A DNA stretch of 64,000 nucleotides from Nocardioides baekrokdamisoli (GTDB lineage: Bacteria; Actinomycetota; Actinomycetes; Propionibacteriales; Nocardioidaceae). The first letter of the stretch is position 1. Every line of letters begins with the position of its first letter. Under the pieces are notes generated by a model, which saw only the letters and a program-made list of their open reading frames with translations, ran no database searches and was not told the DNA's origin. Below, in pieces: positions 45,790-54,207 of this stretch. The stretch spans positions 2,108,001-2,172,000 of the forward strand of contig NZ_AP019307.1 in the NCBI RefSeq assembly GCF_003945325.1. The letters run 5' to 3'. The translations under genes were made by a program, and so were the position numbers.

Positions 45790-47422
45790 GGCACGCTCAG
45801 GTGACGCAGTCTCGTCCGACGCGACCGTGATAGCCCGCGCGGTCGTCTCCGAACTCATCGCCTGCGGCGTACGCGAGGTCGTGATCGCCCCGGGATCCCG
45901 CAACGCTCCGCTGTCGTTCGCGGTGTACGACGCGGCACAGGCCGGGTTGCTCCGCCTGCACACCAGGATCGACGAGCGATCAGCCGGCTTCCTGGCTCTG
46001 GGTCTCACGAAGGCCGGGTCGCTCGCAGCCGTGATGTGCACCTCGGGGACTGCGGTGGCGAACCTCCATCCCGCCGTCCTGGAAGCTGCGCACGCCGGTG
46101 TTGGCCTCGTGGTGGTGACAGCCGACCGACCGGCCGCCCTGCGCGGGACGGGTGCGAACCAGACCACCGATCAGGTGGGCATCTTCGGCTCGGCGGTGTC
46201 GACGGTTGACCTGTCGACCGATGACGTCCCGCTGCTCGGCTCGTGGGTCACCCACTGGAACGTCCAGTTCACCGAGCCGCTCACGCCGGGGGATCGTTGG
46301 ACTCCGGCGCCCGTGTCGTCCGCCGAGACCCCCCTGTCGTCCGATCTTCCGAACGTTCGGAAGGCGATGGCGGCGTCTTCCGAACGTTCGGAAGATCGAC
46401 CTGGGACCCGCCTCGCTCAGGGCCCACGCACCGTCGTGGTCGCCGGCGATGACGCCGGGCCCCGTGCCCGCCAGATCGCCCGGGCCGGCGGCTGGCCGTT
46501 GTTGGCCGAGCCGTCTTCGGGGGCAAGGTGCGGTGACAACGCGATCCGTACCTACCGACTCCTCCTCGACGGCGAACTCGGGAGCCAGATCGAGCGGGTG
46601 ATCGTCGCCGGCCATCCGACGCTGTCGCGGCCTGTCGCACAGTTGCTCGCGCGCGCTGAGGTGTACGAGCTGCCTGCCCGGGGCATCTGGCCGACGCGCC
46701 CGTTCGAGGTCTCCGGCGTGATCTCCGAAGACGTCCTGGTCGAGGAGGCCGGCGACGCGGCGTGGCTCGAGGCCTGGCAGGCGGCGGACCGCGACCTCGG
46801 CCGTCGGGTCGATGCGCACCTGGTCGAGGAGGGCTTCACTCCGCACGATGTCGCAGCGGCCGTCGGCAACGCCCTCAAACCCGGCGAGCAGCTGATCGTC
46901 GGTGCGTCGAACCCGATCCGTGACCTCGACCTGATGATGCGGCCGTACACCGTCGGCGAACGCCGCAAGGTCCTCGCCAACCGTGGTCTTGCCGGCATCG
47001 ACGGGGTCGTCTCGACCGCGATCGGTGTGGCCCTGACCCGCGACACGCAGGCGTACGCACTGATGGGCGACGTCACCTTCCTGCACGACTCGAACGGCCT
47101 CATCCTCGGCCCCGACGAGCCTCGGCCCGATCTGGCGATCGTGGTCGTCAACGACGACGGTGGTTCGATCTTCGCGACGCTCGAGCAGGGCGCCGAGGCG
47201 TACGCGGACCGCTTCGAGCGACTCTTCGCGACGCCCCATGGCGTCAACATCGAAGCGCTCTGCGCGGCCACGCGTACGCCCCACCTCAAGGTCACCTCGC
47301 GCCTCGAGCTCGAGCAGGCACTGGCCCACCCCAACGGCGGCATCGAGGTCATCGAGGCCCGGGTCGGCCGGCGGGACCGGCGTGCTCTCGAGGCGACGTT
47401 GCGGGGCCTCGTCTCAGGCTGA
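45782..47422 (+). CDS. menD: 2-succinyl-5-enolpyruvyl-6-hydroxy-3-cyclohexene-1-carboxylate synthase
   Basis: Thiamine diphosphate enzyme joining isochorismate and 2-oxoglutarate. The 546-residue protein has the pyrimidine-binding domain with EVVIAPGSRNAPLSFAVYDA and LHTRIDERSAGFLALGL, TSGTAVANLHPAVLEA, and the diphosphate-binding domain with GLAGIDGVVSTAIGVAL and LMGDVTFLHDSNGLILGP, then VNDDGGSIFATLEQG. Residues 187-206 (SDLPNVRK ... SSERSEDR) are encoded by a 57-bp palindromic element in the linker between domain I and II, a likely surface loop. The element is a multiple of three, so the frame survives. It converges on the MFS gene with a nine-base overlap. Confidence 0.95.
   Translation: MSEARSGDAVSSDATVIARAVVSELIACGVREVVIAPGSRNAPLSFAVYDAAQAGLLRLHTRIDERSAGFLALGLTKAGSLAAVMCTSGTAVANLHPAVLEAAHAGVGLVVVTADRPAALRGTGANQTTDQVGIFGSAVSTVDLSTDDVPLLGSWVTHWNVQFTEPLTPGDRWTPAPVSSAETPLSSDLPNVRKAMAASSERSEDRPGTRLAQGPRTVVVAGDDAGPRARQIARAGGWPLLAEPSSGARCGDNAIRTYRLLLDGELGSQIERVIVAGHPTLSRPVAQLLARAEVYELPARGIWPTRPFEVSGVISEDVLVEEAGDAAWLEAWQAADRDLGRRVDAHLVEEGFTPHDVAAAVGNALKPGEQLIVGASNPIRDLDLMMRPYTVGERRKVLANRGLAGIDGVVSTAIGVALTRDTQAYALMGDVTFLHDSNGLILGPDEPRPDLAIVVVNDDGGSIFATLEQGAEAYADRFERLFATPHGVNIEALCAATRTPHLKVTSRLELEQALAHPNGGIEVIEARVGRRDRRALEATLRGLVSG
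46342..46398. repeat. 57-bp double-palindrome element inside menD
   Basis: Two 22-bp arms, 46342-46363 and 46377-46398, are exact reverse complements separated by 13 bases. Each arm also contains a perfect 18-bp palindrome, CTTCCGAACGTTCGGAAG (46346-46363 and 46377-46394), with centres 31 bp apart. It lies in frame in menD and encodes 19-20 residues. The same 57-bp architecture recurs at 58725-58781 in nuoG. No other copy was found in the window. Confidence 0.9.
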
Positions 47423-48601
47423 GACGAGCTCCGGCTCGGCGTCCTCGGGGACTGCGGCGCGGGCGGTGGCGATGACACCGACGACGGCGATCACTGTGCC
47501 GACGCCGCCGGCCAGCAGGACTCCTGCCGTCCAGCCGCCGCGGTCGAGTGCCACCCCGATCAGCGGTGAGCCGACGGCACTGCCGAGCATCATCGCCGAG
47601 CCGTGCCACCCCATCGCCTCGCCTCGATTGGCCGAGGGCACCAGTTGCGACAGGGCATGGGTCATTGCGGTCATGGCCGGCGCGCAGAACGCACCGCTCA
47701 CGGTCAGCAGCACGATGTAGCTCCACTGCTGGTCCGCGACCGCGATGAGTGCCGTCGACAGGCCCAGGAGCAACAGCAGCGTCGCCGCCGACGGGCGGCG
47801 CCGCAGGCCTCCGTACACGAGACCTCCGACCGCGGACCCGGCTCCCCACAACCCGAGCACCCAGCCGATGGCCTCCGGCCGACCCCAGCCGCGCATGGCT
47901 GCCACGACGGACATGTCCTCGCCGGTCAGGATGATGATCGCCGCGATCGACATCGCGAACACCGCCAGGATCGGCCAGGTCAGTCGCAGTCGATTCGTGC
48001 GCTCGGCTGGCGCGGATCCTTCCGAACGCAGCGGCGGGTTGACCCACCAGATCAGCATCGAGCCGGTCAGTTGTGTCATCGCGCAGATGAACAGCGCCAG
48101 TGGCGTCGGCAGTGTGGTGGCGGCGAGTACGCCGAGGACCGGGCCGACCATGAACGTGATCTCGGTGGCGATCGAGTCGATCGAGAGCGTCGTCGCCCGC
48201 TGGTCCTCGCGGACCGCGCTGATCAGGACCGTACGGATGATCGAGAACGCCGGCACCGTGAACAGCCCGGCCAGACCGTTGAGCACCAACAGGGGCCAGT
48301 ACCCGACCCACGGCGCGATCGACCAGGTCGCCGCGAGGACGATGATGGAGGGCGCGATCGCGCGCCGTACACCGAGTTGGTCCAGTCGTCGGCCGCGCCA
48401 GGGCCCACTGATGCCGAGGGCGAGTCCGCCCACTGCGGCGACCAGACCCGCATCGGCGTAGCTGCCGTGCAGATGCGTCACCACGTGCAGCGTGATCGCC
48501 ATTTCGCTGGCCCAGAGCGGGACACGGACCACCAGCCCCAGGATCAGGATCCGACGAACGATGGGGATGCGCAGCACGTCAGCGTACGTTGCGAAACCCA
48601 T
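47414..48601 (-). CDS. major facilitator superfamily transporter
   Basis: A 395-residue membrane protein with about twelve hydrophobic helices, such as ILILGLVVRVPLWASEMAIT, YADAGLVAAVGGLALGI, WPLLVLNGLAGLFTVPAFSI and YIVLLTVSGAFCAPAMTAM. The loop GPWRGRRLDQLGVRRAIAPS after helix 2 is the MFS motif A region in degenerate form. The sequence resembles actinobacterial multidrug-type MFS proteins, but substrate is unknown. Its 3' end overlaps menD (convergent) and it is divergent from the metallo-hydrolase at 48654. Confidence 0.87.
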   Translation of the reverse strand: MGFATYADVLRIPIVRRILILGLVVRVPLWASEMAITLHVVTHLHGSYADAGLVAAVGGLALGISGPWRGRRLDQLGVRRAIAPSIIVLAATWSIAPWVGYWPLLVLNGLAGLFTVPAFSIIRTVLISAVREDQRATTLSIDSIATEITFMVGPVLGVLAATTLPTPLALFICAMTQLTGSMLIWWVNPPLRSEGSAPAERTNRLRLTWPILAVFAMSIAAIIILTGEDMSVVAAMRGWGRPEAIGWVLGLWGAGSAVGGLVYGGLRRRPSAATLLLLLGLSTALIAVADQQWSYIVLLTVSGAFCAPAMTAMTHALSQLVPSANRGEAMGWHGSAMMLGSAVGSPLIGVALDRGGWTAGVLLAGGVGTVIAVVGVIATARAAVPEDAEPELVSA

Positions 48602-48653
48602 GCGTCGATTCTCCTGATACGGCGTTCAAAGCGCGACTGATTTACTGGCGCCC

Positions 48654-49295
48654 ATGAGTGCAGAACGCGTGACGAAGTTCGGCCATTCCTGCGTACGCAT
48701 CGAGTCGGGCGCGGCGCGGATCGTGATCGATCCCGGCATGTTCACGGATGCGGGTGCCGTCGACGGAGCGACCGCGATCCTGATCACCCACGAACATCCC
48801 GATCACTACTTGCCGGCCCATCTGCTGGCGTGCGATGCGCCCGTCGTCACCATTCAGGCGGTGGCCGACAAGATCCGTGCGGAGGCACCCGAGGCGTACG
48901 AGCGCGTACGCGTGATCGCGCCGGGGGAGACTGTCGATCTTGGCGTCCCGGTGACGGCCGTCGGTGAATTGCATGCGGTGATCCACCCGGAGATGCCGCG
49001 GTTCAACAACTCTGGCTTCCTGATCGAGGCGACGAAGACGTACTTCCACCCCGGCGACGCGCTGACCGCCCCGGACGGTCCCGTCGACGTGCTGTTCGCG
49101 CCGGTGTCAGCGCCCTGGGCTCGATCGTCTGAACTCATCGACTTCATGCGCGCGGTGAAGGCCCCGCAGAACCTCGCGATCCACGATCGGATCTACAGTG
49201 ACCTCGGCGCCATGATCTTTGATGGCCACGTGAACGCATTCCTGCCCAAGGAAGGGCTGGCGTACACGCGACTCGGTGATGGAGAGGACTTCTGA
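48654..49295 (+). CDS. metallo-beta-lactamase-fold hydrolase (UlaG-like)
   Basis: A 213-residue metal-dependent hydrolase. It has FGHSCVRIESGAARIVIDPG at the start, the zinc motif ILITHEHPDHYL (HxHxDH), VGELHAVIHPE and TYFHPGDALTAPDGPVDVLF with the later metal ligands, and NLAIHDRIYSDLG near the end. This matches the UlaG-type L-ascorbate-6-phosphate lactonase/DUF family, whose members act on varied substrates; the specific one is unknown. It ends with a one-base stop-start overlap with the YciI gene. Confidence 0.87.
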   Translation: MSAERVTKFGHSCVRIESGAARIVIDPGMFTDAGAVDGATAILITHEHPDHYLPAHLLACDAPVVTIQAVADKIRAEAPEAYERVRVIAPGETVDLGVPVTAVGELHAVIHPEMPRFNNSGFLIEATKTYFHPGDALTAPDGPVDVLFAPVSAPWARSSELIDFMRAVKAPQNLAIHDRIYSDLGAMIFDGHVNAFLPKEGLAYTRLGDGEDF

Positions 49296-49579
49296 TGGGT
49301 CTGTTCGTGGTGCGGTACGACTACCGCGACGGTTCCGAGGCGACGCAGGACGTCCACCGGGCTGCTCACCGCGATTGGTTGGCGGCCCAGCCGGGCCTGC
49401 GCGCGGCTGGCAAGACCGACGACAACGGCGGGGTCCTCATCTTCGAGGACGCGGATGCTGAGTCGCTGGCGGTGCTGCTGAAGGACGACCCGTTCCTCGC
49501 CGTCGACGTCATCGGGTCCACGAAGATCTCCGGATGGGCGATGCCGCTCGGCACCTGGAAGGCCCCGCTCGGCCTCTGA
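49295..49579 (+). CDS. YciI-like domain protein
   Basis: A 94-residue ferredoxin-fold protein of the YCII superfamily: FVVRYDYRDGSEATQDVHRA with the characteristic Arg/His, HRDWLAAQPGLRAAGKTDDN and VLLKDDPFLAVDVIGSTKI. Members are small and mostly uncharacterised, some with dehalogenase-like or regulatory roles. It follows the metallo-hydrolase with a one-base overlap (TGATG), suggesting a functional pair. Confidence 0.85.
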   Translation: MGLFVVRYDYRDGSEATQDVHRAAHRDWLAAQPGLRAAGKTDDNGGVLIFEDADAESLAVLLKDDPFLAVDVIGSTKISGWAMPLGTWKAPLGL

Positions 49580-49607
49580 CGGCCCGTCGCCGGCGTTCTC
49601 CGCGCTC

Positions 49608-49654
49608 GCGGGCCCTCAGGCCCGCTTCGCTTGTGCGGCCTTGGTGCCGCGCAC
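49608..49654. terminator. paired hairpins between convergent genes
   Basis: GCGGGCC-CTCA-GGCCCGC (49608-49625) is a perfect 7-bp stem, and a second hairpin follows: GTGCGGC (49633-49639) pairs with GCCGCGCAC (49646-49654) with a bulge. They occupy the 76-bp gap between the YciI gene and the end of menF on the other strand, suiting bidirectional termination. Confidence 0.65.
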
Positions 49655-49655
49655 G

Positions 49656-50858
49656 TCACCCGCCGAGGGCGTCGCGTACCGGGACGAACTTGGCCTCAGA
49701 CTCGATCCACTCGGCGTCGGCGTCGGAGGAGCCGACGATGCCGCAGCCCGCGAAGAGCCGAATCTGATTGCCGGTGATCTGGGCCGATCGCAACGCGATG
49801 CCCCACTCTCCGTCGCCGCTGGCGTCGATCCAGCCGACGGGGCCGGCGTACCGGTCCCGGTCCATGCCTTCCAGTTCGGTGATCAGCGCCAGCGCGGCTT
49901 CCGTGGGAGTGCCGCCGACCGCGGCGCTGGGGTGCAGTGAGGCAGCCAGTTCCAACGCGGTCGAGGAGTCGTGCGCGACACCGGTGACGTCCGTGGCCAG
50001 GTGCATCACGTTCGGGAGGTGCAGCACGTACGGCGCCTCGGGGACGTTCATCGAGGAGCAGTGCGCCTCCAGCGCCGAGGCCACCGACTCCACGGCGTAC
50101 TCATGCTCCTCGAGGTCCTTGCTGGATCGCGCCAGGGCAGCCGCCAACGCCAGGTCCTGACCGTCGTCGCCGGTGCGCCGGATCGTGCCAGCGAGTACGC
50201 GGGAGGTGACCAGGCCACGTTCGCGGCGTACGAGAAGTTCGGGGGTGGCGCCGAACAGGCCGTCGACGTGGAAGGTCCAGGTGTTCGGGTATTCCGCCGC
50301 AAGCCGCCGCAGCGGCCCGCGTACGTCGATCGGTTCCGCGGTGGTGACGATGAGGTCGCGCGCGAGGACGACCTTGTCGAGGTCGCCGTGTTGGATCCGC
50401 GACACCGCGTTGCGGACCGTCTCGAGCCACGTCTCGCGATCGAGCGCACCGTCGGACCAGGCCAGGTCCGGCGTGGGTGCCACCGGTTCGGGCATCGGCT
50501 GGAGTGCGTCGTTGACGGTGGTGATCCACGTGGTCGCCCCGCGCCGGCCGATCACCATCTCGGGGACGATCAACGTCGAGTGTCCCGGCTCGTCGGCGAA
50601 CGCGAAGGCACCGAAGGCGACCAATCCGGTGCCCGGCTCGTCGACCTCGTCGGTGACCTCCGAGCGAGCGGCCAGTTCGGCGAACCACTTGCCCGCGTCG
50701 GAGAAACGGGTAGGACCAGCGGTCCGGATCTCGGCGGCCCGGCCGAAGGCGACCAGGCCCTCACCGCGGCGTACCCATGCCAGCGGGTAGTCCTCCGGCA
50801 GATGGTCGAGCAGGTCGTCGGACGCGGAAAGGCGCGTCGTACGCACGATCAAGCTCAC
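49656..50858 (-). CDS. menF: isochorismate synthase
   Basis: Chorismate-binding enzyme that makes isochorismate, the entry to menaquinone synthesis. The 400-residue protein has the C-terminal chorismate-binding core: VRNAVSRIQHGDLDKVVLAR, WTFHVDGLFGATPELLVRRE with the catalytic Glu, GTIRRTGDD, HLPNVMHLATDVTGV, SLHPSAAVGGTPTEAALALI and the final YAGPVGWIDASGDGEWGIAL with FAGCGIVGSSDADAEWIE. This is the EntC/MenF family; no siderophore genes are near, so the menaquinone role is favoured. Divergent from the small membrane protein at 50903. Confidence 0.93.
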   Translation of the reverse strand: MSLIVRTTRLSASDDLLDHLPEDYPLAWVRRGEGLVAFGRAAEIRTAGPTRFSDAGKWFAELAARSEVTDEVDEPGTGLVAFGAFAFADEPGHSTLIVPEMVIGRRGATTWITTVNDALQPMPEPVAPTPDLAWSDGALDRETWLETVRNAVSRIQHGDLDKVVLARDLIVTTAEPIDVRGPLRRLAAEYPNTWTFHVDGLFGATPELLVRRERGLVTSRVLAGTIRRTGDDGQDLALAAALARSSKDLEEHEYAVESVASALEAHCSSMNVPEAPYVLHLPNVMHLATDVTGVAHDSSTALELAASLHPSAAVGGTPTEAALALITELEGMDRDRYAGPVGWIDASGDGEWGIALRSAQITGNQIRLFAGCGIVGSSDADAEWIESEAKFVPVRDALGG

Positions 50859-50902
50859 CCTTGGGAGCCTAACGGCTGCACCATCGGGTAGCGTCAGCGA
50901 CC

Positions 50903-51415
50903 GTGACGAAGAAGTCGTACGTAGCCGAGAACGGCCTCACGCTTGGTTTGATCGGGCTCGCGGTGCTGGTGATCTTCGCGGTCGCCCTGCCGCGCTGGAC
51001 ACATCACCAGGACTTCAAGGCGATCAAGCTGCCCGCGACGATCGATGGCGGCTACACGCTGGTGGACGCCTCGGTGTCCCCGCAGCTGAAGCAGGTGCTG
51101 TCGCAACTGTCCGACTCCGCCTCGAAGGCCGAGGGCGTCGGTGCGACGTCCGCGCTCTACAAGTCGGCCGCGGACACCTTCGCGGTGACCGCCGTACGCA
51201 AGGGCTCCTCGACTGCGCCGATGATGGTTCCGCTGAGCGCCATCGGCACCTACAGCAAGGTCGGCGACGACACCTGCTTCCAGGCGTCCAGTCAGTCCAG
51301 CCCGTACACGGCCTGCTTCCGGTCCTCGGCCGAACTCACCGTCGAGGTCACCTCGAGCGCTGCGCCGGCCGATCTGGCCAAGCACCTCGACGAGATCTGG
51401 AAGAAGACCAGCTGA
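50903..51415 (+). CDS. DUF4245-type single-pass membrane protein
   Basis: A 170-residue protein with one N-terminal hydrophobic segment (LTLGLIGLAVLVIFAVALPR, about residues 12-31) and an extracytoplasmic domain starting FKAIKLPATIDGGYTLVDAS. Two cysteines in DTCFQASSQ and YTACFRSSAE could form a disulfide. The architecture suits the DUF4245 family of actinobacteria; function unknown. GTG start at 50903, in a 44-bp divergent region with menF, and menG follows three bases after the stop, so it is the first gene of a two-gene unit. Confidence 0.65.
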   Translation: MTKKSYVAENGLTLGLIGLAVLVIFAVALPRWTHHQDFKAIKLPATIDGGYTLVDASVSPQLKQVLSQLSDSASKAEGVGATSALYKSAADTFAVTAVRKGSSTAPMMVPLSAIGTYSKVGDDTCFQASSQSSPYTACFRSSAELTVEVTSSAAPADLAKHLDEIWKKTS

Positions 51416-51418
51416 CGT

Positions 51419-52108
51419 ATGGCGCGCGCCCAGCTCGACAAGCAGCCGAGCGACGTACGTCGGATGTTCGACGCCGTCGCGCGTCGCTACGACCTCACCA
51501 ACGACGTCCTCTCCTTCGGCCAGGACCGCCGCTGGCGCCGACAGGTGCTCCGGGTAGTCCAGCCTCTGCTGGGTGAGCGGATCCTCGACCTCGCCGCCGG
51601 CACCGGCACCTCGTCGGTGCCGTTCCGCGAGGCCGGTGCGTACGTCGTCCCGACCGACTTCTCGCTCGGGATGCTCTCGGTCGGCAAGGCGGCCCGACCC
51701 GAACTGCCGTTCACGGCCGGTGACGGGACCAAGCTCCCGTACGCCGACGACACCTTCGATGCTGTCACGATCTCGTTCGGGCTGCGCAACATCGTCGACC
51801 CGGTCGCCGGGCTCCGCGAGATGCTGCGGGTGACCCGTCCCGGGGGCCGGATCGTGGTGTGCGAGTTCAGCCACCCGACCAACGGTGCGTTCCGCAAGGT
51901 CTACCTCGAATACCTGATGAAGGCGCTGCCGTCGGTCGCCAACGCGGTCTCGTCCGCGCCGGACGCGTACGTCTATCTCGCCGAGTCGATCCGGGCGTGG
52001 CCCGACCAGCACGGTCTCGCGCGGATGCTGGCCGAGGCTGGGTGGAAGCACCCGCGCTTCGTCAACCTGAGTGGCGGCATCGTCGCCCTGCACCACGCGA
52101 CCGCCTGA
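51419..52108 (+). CDS. menG: demethylmenaquinone methyltransferase
   Basis: Final step of menaquinone synthesis. The 229-residue UbiE/MenG protein contains the family motif [20 protein letters not shown] (UbiE signature YDxxN), SAM motif [41 protein letters not shown], and [18 protein letters not shown], with [20 protein letters not shown]. Start ATG 51419. Its last bases overlap the 3' end of the convergent MOSC gene. Confidence 0.95.
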   Translation: MARAQLDKQPSDVRRMFDAVARRYDLTNDVLSFGQDRRWRRQVLRVVQPLLGERILDLAAGTGTSSVPFREAGAYVVPTDFSLGMLSVGKAARPELPFTAGDGTKLPYADDTFDAVTISFGLRNIVDPVAGLREMLRVTRPGGRIVVCEFSHPTNGAFRKVYLEYLMKALPSVANAVSSAPDAYVYLAESIRAWPDQHGLARMLAEAGWKHPRFVNLSGGIVALHHATA

Positions 52109-52586
52109 CCCCGGCCGAAACCCGGCATCTGTCAGTCCGAGACCCGACATCCGTCAGGGTCGAGACCCGAACTTCGTCACCGACTCTGATCTCGCCTGAG
52201 CTGAGGATCCGGAAGATCGTCCCGGCCCGCCTGCTCAGCGCCCGCGCGGCTCCAGGCCCGATCGTGTCGTCGAGCAGACGGCACGGCGCCGCGATGCGTA
52301 CGACCTCCAACTCGACGTCGCCGATCCGCAGCCGATCGCCGGGGACCCGGGGGATCGGGCCGACGTCGACGGTGATGTTGCGGCGGGTGAGTTCAGGTGC
52401 GAACGTCCGCCCCAGCTCGACCGCGCCCTCGTCCAGCGCATCCTGAGCCTGGATCGTCACGTGGCGATGCTTTGTCCCGTGATATCTGTCGCCGACCAAC
52501 CCGACCCCGGCCTCGGCGAGCACTGACGACCTCGCGACCATCGGCAGCCGCACGCCTGGCGCGGTGTGGATCGCGATCACCTTCAC
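52062..52586 (-). CDS. MOSC domain protein
   Basis: A 174-residue protein with the MOSC fold of molybdenum-cofactor sulfurase C-terminal domains. [40 protein letters not shown] and the [20 protein letters not shown] segment are typical, and the conserved Cys lies in [18 protein letters not shown]. The role is presumably carrying sulfur or sulfite-like groups. The last ~40 codons (from about 52182 down) are made by three tandem 22-23 bp repeats and overlap menG by 47 bases, so the natural end may be near [12 protein letters not shown] 52586 is proposed as start; ATG 52616 is possible. Confidence 0.8.
   Translation of the reverse strand: MKVIAIHTAPGVRLPMVARSSVLAEAGVGLVGDRYHGTKHRHVTIQAQDALDEGAVELGRTFAPELTRRNITVDVGPIPRVPGDRLRIGDVELEVVRIAAPCRLLDDTIGPGAARALSRRAGTIFRILSSGEIRVGDEVRVSTLTDVGSRTDRCRVSAGVRRSRGAGRRCRHSG
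52115..52181. repeat. three degenerate 22-23 bp tandem repeats
   Basis: Units at 52115-52136, 52137-52159 and 52160-52181 follow the pattern CCGARACCCGRCATCYGTCA. The first two agree best, the third (CGAGACCCGAACTTCGTCA) is more diverged. They lie just after the menG stop on the plus strand and within the reading frame of the MOSC C-terminus on the minus strand. Confidence 0.75.
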
Positions 52587-52731
52587 GTCACCACGGTACG
52601 TGGCTTGTGATCGCATTCACGAGTGCGTTGGTGAGCGAGGTGTGATGCCGGGGCAATCGGCCCGTGACCTCCCGACCCCCGCCCTTGCTTGACTCCATTC
52701 GGCCCGGTGGCAGGATGTGACCTGAGCCACA

Positions 52732-52749
52732 TTGTGATCTGTTTCACAA
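52732..52749. promoter_or_regulatory. Rex operator upstream of nuoA
   Basis: TTGTGATCTGTTTCACAA matches the Rex consensus TTGTGAANNNNTTCACAA at every defined position except one (A to T at position 7). It ends 33 bases before the nuoA ATG, well placed to block transcription. rex itself is at 30974 in this window, and the nuo operon is a known Rex target in Streptomyces. A weaker dyad TGTGACCTGAGCCACA lies immediately upstream (52717-52732). The rest of the 52617-52781 region shows no other feature. Confidence 0.88.
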
Positions 52750-52781
52750 AGTCGGACGATGAGCGAGAGGAGGCGACGCGG

Positions 52782-53132
52782 ATGTACGCACCAGTGATTG
52801 CTCTGGCTGCGCTCGCGCTCGCATTCGCGGTCGGCTCGGTCGCGATGAGTCAGCTCACCGGGCCGAAACGCCGCAACCGGGCGAAGCTCGATTCGTACGA
52901 GTGCGGCATTGATCCGACGCCTGAGGCGCTCGCCGGTCGCTTCCCGGTGAAGTACTACCTGATCGCGATGCTCTTCATCGTCTTCGACATCGAGACCGTC
53001 TTCCTCTACCCGTGGGCGGTCCGCTTCGACGCCCTCGGCTGGTTCGGTCTCGGAGAGATGACGGTCTTCATGCTGACCGTCTTTGTCGCGTACGCGTATG
53101 TCTGGCGTCGCGGCGGATTGGAGTGGGACTGA
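52782..53132 (+). CDS. nuoA: NADH-quinone oxidoreductase subunit A
   Basis: Membrane subunit of complex I (ND3-like). The 116-residue protein has three hydrophobic helices: [40 protein letters not shown] and [18 protein letters not shown]. The loop [15 protein letters not shown] with its cysteine is the conserved quinone-site loop. ATG 52782 is preceded by GAGAGGAGG (52765-52773); an earlier in-frame ATG spans the Rex operator and is rejected. First gene of the operon. Confidence 0.96.
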   Translation: MYAPVIALAALALAFAVGSVAMSQLTGPKRRNRAKLDSYECGIDPTPEALAGRFPVKYYLIAMLFIVFDIETVFLYPWAVRFDALGWFGLGEMTVFMLTVFVAYAYVWRRGGLEWD

Positions 53133-53686
53133 TGGGACTCGAAGAGCAGCTTCCGGCAGGCGTACTCCTCACCACCGTCGAGGGTGTCGCCGGCTACATG
53201 CGCAAGGCCTCGCTGTGGCCCGCGACGTTCGGTCTGGCCTGCTGCGCGATCGAGATGATGACGAGCGGCGGCCCCAAGTACGACCTCGCCCGCTATGGCA
53301 TGGAGGTGTTCCGTGCCTCCCCGCGCCAGGCCGACCTGATGATCGTCGCCGGGCGCGTGAGCCAGAAGATGGCGCCGGTCCTGCGCCAGATCTACGACCA
53401 GATGGCCAACCCGAAGTGGGTCCTGGCGATGGGCGTCTGCGCCAGCAGCGGCGGCATGTTCAACAACTATGCGATCGTCCAGGGCGTCGATCACATCGTC
53501 CCCGTCGACATGTACTTGCCCGGATGTCCGCCGCGCCCCGAGATGCTGATCGACGCGATCCTCAAGCTCCACGACGACATCCAGCACGGCAAGCTCGGCG
53601 TCAACCGCCGCGAGCAGATCGCCGAGCACGAGACCAGGGCGCTGCGTCAGTTGCCACTCATCGATGACACCGGGTTGCTGCGATGA
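53132..53686 (+). CDS. nuoB: NADH-quinone oxidoreductase subunit B
   Basis: Carries iron-sulfur centre N2 next to the quinone site. The 184-residue protein shows the ligands [13 protein letters not shown] (tandem Cys), [15 protein letters not shown] and [35 protein letters not shown] is also conserved. It starts at ATG 53132, sharing one base with the nuoA stop, and overlaps nuoC by four bases. Confidence 0.97.
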   Translation: MGLEEQLPAGVLLTTVEGVAGYMRKASLWPATFGLACCAIEMMTSGGPKYDLARYGMEVFRASPRQADLMIVAGRVSQKMAPVLRQIYDQMANPKWVLAMGVCASSGGMFNNYAIVQGVDHIVPVDMYLPGCPPRPEMLIDAILKLHDDIQHGKLGVNRREQIAEHETRALRQLPLIDDTGLLR

Positions 53687-54207
53687 CCGGCCTCGAGACG
53701 CCGCTGAGCGGCTACTCGACCGGCGAGGTGGAGCAGTTGCAGCCTCTGGGTGAGATCAGTGAGTTCCGCGGCGAGATCACCGTGCGCGTACGCCGCGAGC
53801 AGCTGCTGGCGGTGCTCAAGATCTGTCGCGACGACCTGCGGTTCGAACTGTGCACGGGTGTCAGCGCGGTCCACTATCCGCAGGACCACGGTGTCGAACT
53901 GCACGCCGTCTATCACCTCCTCTCGATGACCTGGAACCGTCGCATCCGGATCGAGGCAGCCGCACCGGACAGCGATCCGCACCTCCCCAGTGGGGTTGCG
54001 CTCTACCCCACCCTCGACTGGCACGAGCGCGAGGCGTACGACATGTTCGGCCTGATCTTCGACGGACACCCGGCGCTCACCAGGATCCTCATGCCCGACG
54101 ACTGGCAGGGCCACCCGCAGCGCAAGGACTACCCGCTCGGCGGAGTGCCGGTGGAGTACCACGGCGCGACCATCGCACCGCCGGACGAGCGGAGGTCGTT
54201 CCGATGA
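53683..54207 (+). CDS. nuoC: NADH-quinone oxidoreductase subunit C
   Basis: 30-kDa type peripheral-arm subunit of 174 residues, shorter than in Mycobacterium. [60 protein letters not shown] (the family signature WxERExxDMFG) and [20 protein letters not shown] are recognisable. The N-terminal extension of longer NuoC proteins is mostly absent. Overlaps nuoB by ATGA, and its stop overlaps a 31-codon ORF rather than nuoD directly. Confidence 0.93.
   Translation: MTGLETPLSGYSTGEVEQLQPLGEISEFRGEITVRVRREQLLAVLKICRDDLRFELCTGVSAVHYPQDHGVELHAVYHLLSMTWNRRIRIEAAAPDSDPHLPSGVALYPTLDWHEREAYDMFGLIFDGHPALTRILMPDDWQGHPQRKDYPLGGVPVEYHGATIAPPDERRSFR

Noticed and set aside
46346..46394. LexA/SOS box in the GAACGTTC palindromes
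   Set aside because: Actinobacterial SOS boxes have four bases between GAAC and GTTC; here the halves abut, and the sites are inside coding sequence.
48010..48027. Third copy of the CCGAACGTTCGG element in the MFS gene
   Set aside because: Only CCTTCCGAACG matches; the palindrome and second arm are absent, so it is chance.
49580..49655. tRNA-like double hairpin
   Set aside because: The stems do not form a cloverleaf, and there is no T-loop consensus; convergent terminators explain it.
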